A stretch of DNA of 62,045 nt from a virus, in IMG/VR virus record IMGVR_UViG_3300042883_000146, positions 1 to 62,045 of that record. One strand, written 5' to 3'. This document shows, piece by piece, positions 47,440-54,320 of the stretch. The notes below the pieces were generated by a model that saw nothing but the letters and a program-made list of their open reading frames with translations, searched no databases and was not told the origin of the DNA. The translations under genes were made by a program, and so were the position numbers. The stretch's first letter is position 1. Each line of letters opens with the position of its first letter.

Positions 47440-47551
47440 ATTTTATAACTTGTTTAAACTTTGTAGCAGCTGCACGACACATTGCACAAAGACCATTAAC
47501 TAATTGACAACCACATCCAAAATTTCCATTACATCCTCTACAAGTAGCCAT
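47426..47551 (-). CDS. Tiny zinc-knuckle protein (41 residues)
   Basis: This short frame runs from ATG at 47551 to TAG at 47426. It codes for MATCRGCNGNFGCGCQ, then LVNGLCAMCR and a basic tail. Seven residues are Cys: C4-x2-C7, C13-x-C15 and C22-x2-C25 give a compact zinc-binding arrangement (six cysteines). It fits exactly between the 188-residue and 88-residue genes: its start is 1 base after the upstream stop and it overlaps the downstream start by 14 bases. Cys spacing and packing argue strongly for a real gene. It may bind nucleic acid or a structural partner. Function unknown. Confidence 0.75.
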   Translation of the reverse strand: MATCRGCNGNFGCGCQLVNGLCAMCRAAATKFKQVIKYVNS

Positions 47552-47552
47552 A

Positions 47553-48119
47553 TTATCTAAAGTTTACAACATAGTTATTACCAGAACAATAACAGTTATT
47601 TCTAATAAAATTATCTAGCATATTATTTGCTTGAGTGTATAATCTATTAGATTCAGTTATTGCACAATTATTTGCAGCAGCTATAGACCCTTGAATAAAG
47701 AAGTATATACTTGTAAGATTAACTTTCTGTTGAGTCTTTATAGCTCTATCGCATTCCATCATATCAAGTTTCATAAATGCTTCATCAAACTTCTCTTGTA
47801 TTTTATCCACTCGCATTATGCTTCTTTCAACAAAGTTTTCATATGCAGGTTCAACAGTGTATCTAAGAGTGTATATTCCATCAGGAAGAGGTATTAAAGG
47901 TTGTCCTAAAATACTTAGCCCTAATGATGCAGATGTAAATATATTAAAATCATTAGGTGTAAAAGGAAGAATTACAATTCCTAATGATGGAACATTTATT
48001 TCAATTGTAGGAGCTGTTACAATAGGAGGATTGGTAGGATATGTTGATGCATCAGCCACACCTAATGTTAACGTACTATATGTAGGTACTACTATTATAT
48101 CTAGATTTAAAGCTGGCAT
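47553..48119 (-). CDS. Conserved-type late structural protein
   Basis: The 188-residue protein has a Pro- and Ile-rich beta half (residues 1-95) and a helical half (about 96-188: ENFVERSIMRVDKIQEKFDE, KLDMMECDRAIK, AAANNCAITESN, NNCYCSGNN). I recall similar proteins in crAss-like genomes close to the zinc-knuckle gene. The helical half with its conserved-looking Cys residues may bind a partner. It follows a terminator-like hairpin that separates it from the 391-residue virion gene upstream. Probably a head or connector accessory protein. Confidence 0.62.
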   Translation of the reverse strand: MPALNLDIIVVPTYSTLTLGVADASTYPTNPPIVTAPTIEINVPSLGIVILPFTPNDFNIFTSASLGLSILGQPLIPLPDGIYTLRYTVEPAYENFVERSIMRVDKIQEKFDEAFMKLDMMECDRAIKTQQKVNLTSIYFFIQGSIAAANNCAITESNRLYTQANNMLDNFIRNNCYCSGNNYVVNFR

Positions 48120-48125
48120 AATTAG

Positions 48126-48178
48126 TTTAAATAAATATGCCAGAGGATCTGAGATTTAATCCTCTCACCTCTGGCATA
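48126..48178 (-). terminator. Terminator-like hairpin behind the 391-residue virion gene
   Basis: tatgccagagg (48136-48146) pairs exactly with cctctggcata (48168-48178); an alternative inner stem gagga/tcctc is possible. On the minus strand the stem is followed by TTTATTT. It could attenuate expression of downstream genes relative to the abundant virion protein upstream. Confidence 0.6.
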
Positions 48179-48210
48179 GGTTATGTGATATTTAATTTAC
48201 AACTATCCAA

Positions 48211-49386
48211 TTATGGAATTAAAGTGGAAGTGGTTGTAGTAGTAGGCCAAATTGTAGTGGTGGTAGAAGTGGTTGTAACACAAGTGTTATCATTAACCAC
48301 AGTACCAAGAGCAGCTTCTAATACAGTTTCAATAGCAGCAGCAATTCCACTTACAGCTGAATTAGGAGCAGCAATAATCACCATAGAATCTTCCATGATA
48401 TAATCACCCCACTGATAAGCAGACTTGTTATATTCATTGAACTTGATGTAGTAAGTGTCATAAGTCACTCCTGAAGATACCCAAGACTCGAAGTTCTCGT
48501 TGTATCCAGCCATTCTGTAAAGATGCTTTAAGTATCCTGCTTGGTAGCTGTAGAAATTCTTCTCTAATTGAGCAATTTCAGCAGATTGACCTGAAGGGTA
48601 AGAAGCACGTTGGATGATGATAGGATCAGCAACAACGTCACAGTTATCATAAACAATAAAGTCAGCAGTAGTAGCAGGACCATTGTATACGAAAGTTCTG
48701 AAGTACATTCTATCATATTCAAAAGGGAATGCAGCAACATCACATGGCTGACCATATACAGTTAGAGGCTTTCCAGTGATACGAAGGATTGCAGAAGCAT
48801 TGTTTCCTAAACGTTCAAATGTGTAGAAAGTGTTGAAGCTAATGTTATCAGGATTGTTACCTGGAGCTTGTTGCTCTAATTTAGCAATAACGCTATCAAT
48901 GAATTGAGGAATATCAACTGAATCACAAGGATTAGCATCACAAGCACAGCAAGGAGCTTGAACAGTTACTGAACGAGTGAAACCATTGAAATACAAGGTG
49001 TCAATGTAAGAAGAATGTGCACGAAGAGTTAATGTAACTACATCACCACACTGTACATTCCAATTAGTTACATCAGTAACTTGAGTTGCAGCAGTGGGAC
49101 ATCCTTTTACTGTGTACCATTCAGTTACATTAGAATTGCAACCAGAACCTGATGGACATCCTTTAATCTTATCAGAACGTTTAGATCCTTGTAGATAAGT
49201 GTTTGTTCTACCTTGAGCTATGTAAAAATAAGGAGAAGCAGCAATATTAGCAGCTGTTGCTAAAGTATAGTCACTTCTAAAAATACCCACTTGACCTGCA
49301 GTGAGGTCTTGAGTTGAACCAGAGCTAGGAAGAGCAGTCTGTCCTACTGGAACCACGAATAACGTGGTTAATGAAAAATCAGCCAT
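48211..49386 (-). CDS. Probable abundant virion protein with poly-Thr C-terminal tail
   Basis: The 391-residue beta-rich protein begins MADFSLTTLFVVPVGQ. It has Cys-rich stretches (KGCPSGSGC near 75-83, APCCACDANPC near 143-153) and ends in TTTSTTTTIWPTTTTTSTLIP. Its base composition and codon use look closer to the major capsid gene than to most neighbours (more GC, more preferred codons), which suggests high expression. A terminator-like hairpin follows the gene. It could be an auxiliary capsid, head-fibre or other major surface protein. The choice cannot be made from sequence. Its exposed Thr tail is a candidate for O-glycosylation. Confidence 0.65.
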   Translation of the reverse strand: MADFSLTTLFVVPVGQTALPSSGSTQDLTAGQVGIFRSDYTLATAANIAASPYFYIAQGRTNTYLQGSKRSDKIKGCPSGSGCNSNVTEWYTVKGCPTAATQVTDVTNWNVQCGDVVTLTLRAHSSYIDTLYFNGFTRSVTVQAPCCACDANPCDSVDIPQFIDSVIAKLEQQAPGNNPDNISFNTFYTFERLGNNASAILRITGKPLTVYGQPCDVAAFPFEYDRMYFRTFVYNGPATTADFIVYDNCDVVADPIIIQRASYPSGQSAEIAQLEKNFYSYQAGYLKHLYRMAGYNENFESWVSSGVTYDTYYIKFNEYNKSAYQWGDYIMEDSMVIIAAPNSAVSGIAAAIETVLEAALGTVVNDNTCVTTTSTTTTIWPTTTTTSTLIP

Positions 49387-49415
49387 TTTTTATATTAATT
49401 TAATTGTTTAAAATT

Positions 49416-50147
49416 TTATTCATTTGTTTGTATCCTGTATGCTGCACTTTGTACAGCAGATTGATTCTCAGTATACATTGCAAGATTTTGAACTGTAAGA
49501 TCTAGAAGTTCATCTTCAAGATATAATTCAAGTTCGCAATTTCTATCTACTGATGGAACTCCATCAAATCCAATATATCCTGTTTTATCAATGTATGCAG
49601 GATATCGCATATACATAATGTTAATAGATGTTGGTGTAAACGTACCATCTGTAAATATGCTCATCTTATCAGTAGAAAGGTAATTGAATGTTTCTTGATA
49701 TTCAAATGATGGTTTATAGTGAACATTATTTAAAAGAAACTGTAAATCACCATGTTTAGTTAAATCATTGTTTATCCAAATCTTTCTATCCTTACATCTA
49801 CCTTTTTCTGCTATTACATAGCAATCTAAGTAGAACATGTATTTTGGTACTAGGGAATTTATATTTGCATCCCATTGATTTAATTCTACATTTTCTAATG
49901 TTAATGGAAGTGGTTGATTATTATAATTTACTACAAGACTTTGTAAATCTTCATAACGTTTCTTGAAAGCATCAAGTCCCATTCCACCCACTGTACTAAA
50001 CCCATCAACCTTTTGTTTAATTAGCTTTATCTGAGCTTCATTTAATGCTAAAATTTTATCTTCAAGATTAATTTGCTGATGTTCGTTTGTGGATAGCTTA
50101 TTTAGTTTTTGATCTATTTTATATAATAAACTATCTACTGGTATCAT
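49416..50147 (-). CDS. Head-tail connector-type structural protein
   Basis: The 243-residue protein begins with a coiled-coil helix (MIPVDSLLYKIDQKLNKL), then an alpha/beta middle and a helical C-terminus (LELYLEDELLDLTVQNLAMY). It lies two genes downstream of the major capsid gene, 28 bases before the 391-residue virion gene. The size, position and C-terminal helical bundle resemble connector or ring adaptors, but I have no decisive motif. No enzyme signature is present. Confidence 0.55.
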   Translation of the reverse strand: MIPVDSLLYKIDQKLNKLSTNEHQQINLEDKILALNEAQIKLIKQKVDGFSTVGGMGLDAFKKRYEDLQSLVVNYNNQPLPLTLENVELNQWDANINSLVPKYMFYLDCYVIAEKGRCKDRKIWINNDLTKHGDLQFLLNNVHYKPSFEYQETFNYLSTDKMSIFTDGTFTPTSINIMYMRYPAYIDKTGYIGFDGVPSVDRNCELELYLEDELLDLTVQNLAMYTENQSAVQSAAYRIQTNE

Positions 50148-50171
50148 ACTTTATATTTTTAAACTAGCTAC

Positions 50172-51140
50172 TTAAACAGCAGCTAGTTTTTTAGATTTAA
50201 CTTTTTGTTCAAGAGTGATTAACTCATCTTGATTATCATCGTCAGCAAGGAATTTGATTAAATCTTCTTCATCCTTTGCCACTTCAAACTCACCTTCATA
50301 CACTTTACCATTAGTTTTTAATCTATAGACAGAGTGAGTAATTGCTTGTTTTACAAGATCTTTAATATGGAGCAAGTTTTCTTTCATGTCAGCAAATCTG
50401 CCAAACACTTCAACAGGATTCAGTCCTTGGAATTTACCATTAGCAAATTCTGTTTGTTTAAGAACATTATCTACTAAGTTATATACCACTTCTTCTTTAG
50501 TATCATCTGTAACAGGTAACCCTAATAAGCGTGCCACTTTTCTTTTCTTCTCAGGACTCATTGAATCAAACTTCACAATAGCCTTATTGATTAGTTGTTT
50601 CTTCTTATAAATCACTGCGTTTTCAATCTCATCATCAGCTACATAAAATTGTGTGTCAGCTGAATATTCTCCACGTTCCCAAGCTTGGTAACTAGAAGCA
50701 ATTGTAGGATGAACACGTAACCAAGAAAAAGCTAATTCTTGAAAAGGATTAGTTAAATCGAAATAGTTATCACCATCTAGTAACTTAACAGCTTGTACGT
50801 GAAGTACATCATCTGCAGAAGTTGATAAACCATAGTTCCAAAAAGAAGAACGTGGTCCTAAATCAACACTACCTAAAGCATCTTCAAGCTTTATTTTAAG
50901 AGCTTTAACACGTTCAGTTTCTAATTCTCTTTCTAGTGGATCTTGAATTCTGCGAATATATGCAGCATTAACATCTAGTCCTGTTCTATACTGACCATCC
51001 AATTCCTTATAAGGATATTTGAATACACCTGTACCAGGAATTCTTGTCAAACCTTTTGCAGAAAGTCCTCCTTGCATTGTTTGTAATTGAGAGTTATTGT
51101 AATCTCTTTTAAGTGTGGCGATTTTTCCTATCTTGCCCAT
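50172..51140 (-). CDS. Head-region protein following the capsid gene
   Basis: The 322-residue protein begins MGKIGKIATLKRDYNNSQLQ, is mainly helical after residue 100, and has an acidic C-terminal region (LADDDNQDELITLEQ) ending KSKKLAAV. It comes first after the major capsid gene, behind a 204-base structured spacer, so it may be expressed at a different level from the capsid protein. Function unknown; a head completion or internal head protein is possible. Confidence 0.55.
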   Translation of the reverse strand: MGKIGKIATLKRDYNNSQLQTMQGGLSAKGLTRIPGTGVFKYPYKELDGQYRTGLDVNAAYIRRIQDPLERELETERVKALKIKLEDALGSVDLGPRSSFWNYGLSTSADDVLHVQAVKLLDGDNYFDLTNPFQELAFSWLRVHPTIASSYQAWERGEYSADTQFYVADDEIENAVIYKKKQLINKAIVKFDSMSPEKKRKVARLLGLPVTDDTKEEVVYNLVDNVLKQTEFANGKFQGLNPVEVFGRFADMKENLLHIKDLVKQAITHSVYRLKTNGKVYEGEFEVAKDEEDLIKFLADDDNQDELITLEQKVKSKKLAAV

Positions 51141-51173
51141 AATGTAGTTAATTTATTTTTGGTTTTATTATTG

Positions 51174-51320
51174 CAGAGTGTTTCCATTGAAGGAAATGCA
51201 AAGAGACATGTAATCTCAGTCATCACTCTGAAAATGAGAATGTAGGCTCTCCCAGGTGGGAGGTGTGGAGAGCCCACTTCTCAGAGAAAAAGCTCATCTT
51301 AAGCGACCAGTTCTTATGAG
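51174..51320 (-). ncRNA. Structured RNA segment in the spacer downstream of the capsid gene
   Basis: The 204-base gap holds three nested elements. On the capsid side cttatgag (51313-51320) pairs with ctcat-c-ttaag (51294-51303 region), followed on the minus strand by CTTTTTC, a terminator for the capsid mRNA. Next is a long stem ggctctcc (51245-51252) / ggagagcc (51267-51274), extended by gagaa (51236-51240) / ttctc (51278-51282). Last is a three-way-junction candidate: cagagtg (51174-51180) / cactctg (51224-51230) closes hairpins tttcc/ggaaa and gaga/tctc. The GC-rich stems stand out in AT-rich DNA. It may be a stabilising 3' end or an independent RNA. Confidence 0.5.
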
Positions 51321-51344
51321 ATGGCAGATGAACGTATTATTGTA

Positions 51345-52898
51345 TTAGAATTGAGGGATTTCTTCAATCAAGACTGTACGAGACAAATCTTCAATAAAGA
51401 TATCACAACGATCTTTCATCCAGATTTCGTATCCTGGGAATTTGTTAGCAGAGCTCATACCTTGAGATTTTGCAAATCCTAAGTGATGACGAGTTCCATC
51501 AATATATCCCCAAGTCATAGAAGGTGCACCCTTCATTCTCACTTCTCTCATGTTATTAATCATAGAACCATCAGACATTGGAGATACATCAAATACCATA
51601 AATACTGGTGTGCTCTTTTTGTTCTGACCAAATTCTAGATTTGATTGTGGTAAATCTAATTCTTTCAAGTGAATAAGTTCAACACGACCAGTCTCACGAG
51701 TTACCATTGCATCGAATGCAAAGTTGTAAGTGATGTGTTGTCCTTCTCCTTGCATGTATCTGTTTCCAGAATCAGCCATGAATGTTAAACCTGAGTTTAA
51801 AGCATCATTCTTTAGAGCCTGCTGGAATACATCGAATCCTGCCTCATTGGTGTACATCTTTACACGTCTGTCTTTAACATCAACACGTCTGTAGAAAAGA
51901 TCCCCAAATACTGAACGAATCAAGTTAGCAGAGAATTCTCCACGATTGTATTGTACCAAGTTACCATTGTTACGCATTCTGTGGTATACACCTGCAGAGG
52001 TACGCTTAAGTTCTTGTTTAGAACCATTGGTCTTCACTGTACCTGGCTTAGACCAAATCATACGCTTCACCTTAAGTTCAAGCATAGACTTACGCATCCA
52101 GAATTCAATGAATGGTTCCCACTTAACATCATTACGTGTAAGAGGAAGTTGATTACGTCTCTGTGGAGCATACACTAGAATATCTAGAGCTTTACCAGAA
52201 GCATCAACCATCATTTTATCATCAGCCCATTCAGTGATTTTGTGCTCATAACCATATGCAGAACCTAAAGATTCAAACATAGTGATCTTCTCACCTAAAC
52301 GAGGCAATCCTAATAAATCTTGATCGAATTCACCAATAGCAGCATCAACTAGTTCTAGTTCAATACCAGTCTTTAAGAAGGTGGAACTTACAAAGTCTAC
52401 TGTTGGGTTATCAGTCACTAGTGTGAAAGAATACAAGAATCCCATATTCCAAGGCACAGGATCTTTGATCACGTAGAAACGTGGACCATACTGACGAGAA
52501 CCTACAGAGATGATAGCATTCTTAGAAAACTCGTTAGTATCCAATACTAATGAAAACTCCTGACCATCAATACCTGGTTTGGTCAACGCTAACGTTGAAT
52601 CAGGAATATCAATGATTTTAGGGAATTTGTAAGGAACTTGTACATCCCATTTCCAAGCATCACTATTATTATCAATGTAATAAGGTGTGCTCTTGTTGAT
52701 CATGTCCAAGAAATCATTACTGTACAATGAACTCTGGGTGTAAAGACTAATGATTTTCTTATCATAATCTGCAGGTTCAGTTGAGTGAAAAGACTCTAAG
52801 TGATTAGAATCAGTGAGCTTTCCAACAGCACGTTTGTCCATTGAAGCCACTCTCGCATAAGTAAAACCAGTTAAACCTGGGATTGTTTGAATTGCCAT
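51345..52898 (-). CDS. Major capsid protein
   Basis: The 517-residue protein begins MAIQTIPGLTGFTYARVASM. It follows terminase, portal and an acidic scaffold-like protein, the usual slot of the HK97-fold capsid protein. Composition and pattern (SPMSDGSMINNMREVRMKGA, TWGYIDGTRHHLGF near the C-terminus) resemble crAss-like capsid proteins as I remember them. Codon use and GC content are distinctly higher than in most neighbours, as expected for the most abundant virion protein. A terminator and structured spacer follow directly. Confidence 0.85.
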   Translation of the reverse strand: MAIQTIPGLTGFTYARVASMDKRAVGKLTDSNHLESFHSTEPADYDKKIISLYTQSSLYSNDFLDMINKSTPYYIDNNSDAWKWDVQVPYKFPKIIDIPDSTLALTKPGIDGQEFSLVLDTNEFSKNAIISVGSRQYGPRFYVIKDPVPWNMGFLYSFTLVTDNPTVDFVSSTFLKTGIELELVDAAIGEFDQDLLGLPRLGEKITMFESLGSAYGYEHKITEWADDKMMVDASGKALDILVYAPQRRNQLPLTRNDVKWEPFIEFWMRKSMLELKVKRMIWSKPGTVKTNGSKQELKRTSAGVYHRMRNNGNLVQYNRGEFSANLIRSVFGDLFYRRVDVKDRRVKMYTNEAGFDVFQQALKNDALNSGLTFMADSGNRYMQGEGQHITYNFAFDAMVTRETGRVELIHLKELDLPQSNLEFGQNKKSTPVFMVFDVSPMSDGSMINNMREVRMKGAPSMTWGYIDGTRHHLGFAKSQGMSSANKFPGYEIWMKDRCDIFIEDLSRTVLIEEIPQF

Positions 52899-52928
52899 TT
52901 TTTATTATTTTAAATTATTATTGATATA

Positions 52929-54182
52929 TTATAAAAACCATGAATCTGATTTTTCTGATTTATTCCCTTTAATTACACCCTTCTGTACTTGTCTTGCCAC
53001 TTCACCAAATAAGTCATTTGACTTTTTAGTAATGCCTGTTTTTTGTATAGTTGATAATGTAGGATCTTTTTCTAGAATCTTTAACAACAATGCCACCTTC
53101 ACTTTCATTTGGTGATTTTCAGGTTTTTTCATTTCTAGAATAGTTCGGTCAAAATCAGTAAGTGTCTCACCAGATGTTGTCTTATACTTATCTACTAATA
53201 GAAAATCCTGTAGTTCACTTGCTAATTTAGGATTCAATGGAATACCATCAAACTCCTTTGTTTTCAGTTTATCTTGAAGGATAGCCTGAACATTACTTAT
53301 GTATTGATTCTTAATACTTGCTTTTTGTTGCAATTCTCTTTCTGAGTTTTGCTCTAGTTGTTGAAGTTTCTGTGCTTCTTTTTTAACTAACACCTTATGA
53401 TGTTTAGTAGCAACAGTTTCAAGATCACCATAGTTTTGTAATCTTTCCACTTCAGTTTCTACATCTTCTGCATCAAAACCTTGATCAGTTAATGCTTGTT
53501 TAATCACTGCTATCTGATTCTTTTCCTGTGAAAGGTCCATATCAGAAAAATTAGCTATAGTGTTAAATGTATCGAAATACTCTTTAGGATTAACTCCTTT
53601 AACAAATATGGCATCAAATGCTTGTTGATAATCTTCACCAAATTGTCCAATGAAATTATTAACAACTTCAATAGCCCCTTTCTTTTTCTCTACTTGAAAC
53701 TTTTCTAAGAATTCTTCAGGAGTGTTTATTTGCACATCCTCATCATCATCTTCTTTGGTAAATACACCCAGTTTAAATAAATCATTTGCTAGAGCACCAA
53801 ATCTAGTCACTTCTGGTTCAGCATCATCATCATCATCAGCAGCTTCTGATGTTTTCTTTGCAACAGGAGCTTTAGTTTCTTCTTCTTCTTCCTCTTCTTC
53901 ATCATCACCCCCTGATAAGAAATCACTTATACTAGCTTTAGTTTCTTCGTCTTTATCTTCAGTGTCTACAACATCATTTCCTATACTTTTTACAGGTGCA
54001 GGTTTAGTTTTTGCAGGAGCAGGATCTTCCACTTCTTTTACAATTTTCTGAAGACCATCAGGACTACTTGTAGAAGTTTCTGGTTCATATAAATCACTTA
54101 GTAATTCAGAGTTTCCCATGCCCATTTCCATAGTGTTTTCAATACTAAATTCGAAAGAAGGGCTATTTAAATTATCAGCCAT
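52929..54182 (-). CDS. Acidic scaffold-like head protein
   Basis: The 417-residue protein is extremely acidic in the first third (runs of D and E near residues 93-125, GGDDEEEEEEEETKAP and AADDDDDAEPE). The rest is helical with coiled-coil stretches (about 230-290: KEAQKLQQLEQNSERELQQ). It lies between portal and major capsid genes, where tailed phages encode the scaffolding protein that directs procapsid assembly. No protease motif is visible, so if it is removed the protease is elsewhere. Call by position and composition. Confidence 0.72.
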   Translation of the reverse strand: MADNLNSPSFEFSIENTMEMGMGNSELLSDLYEPETSTSSPDGLQKIVKEVEDPAPAKTKPAPVKSIGNDVVDTEDKDEETKASISDFLSGGDDEEEEEEEETKAPVAKKTSEAADDDDDAEPEVTRFGALANDLFKLGVFTKEDDDEDVQINTPEEFLEKFQVEKKKGAIEVVNNFIGQFGEDYQQAFDAIFVKGVNPKEYFDTFNTIANFSDMDLSQEKNQIAVIKQALTDQGFDAEDVETEVERLQNYGDLETVATKHHKVLVKKEAQKLQQLEQNSERELQQKASIKNQYISNVQAILQDKLKTKEFDGIPLNPKLASELQDFLLVDKYKTTSGETLTDFDRTILEMKKPENHQMKVKVALLLKILEKDPTLSTIQKTGITKKSNDLFGEVARQVQKGVIKGNKSEKSDSWFL

Positions 54183-54236
54183 ATGTAGTTTTTTATTATA
54201 TTTGGTTTATTAACGTAAAATTATGCAACATCTATG

Positions 54237-54307
54237 GAAATACAAAGACTTATGTTACTATATACCAACTTATTCAGGATAATATAGCATTAAAGTTTTT
54301 GTATTTC
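54237..54307 (-). promoter_or_regulatory. Intergenic inverted repeat upstream of the scaffold and capsid genes
   Basis: The 138-base gap holds gaaatacaaa (54237-54246) and its exact complement tttgtatttc (54298-54307) around a 51-base core. A weak -7-like AGTCTTTG (54243-54250) is present on the minus strand. The design resembles the inverted repeat at 30913-30973 (8-base arms, 45-base core). Confidence 0.35.
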
Positions 54308-54320
54308 TAATCAAAAATGT

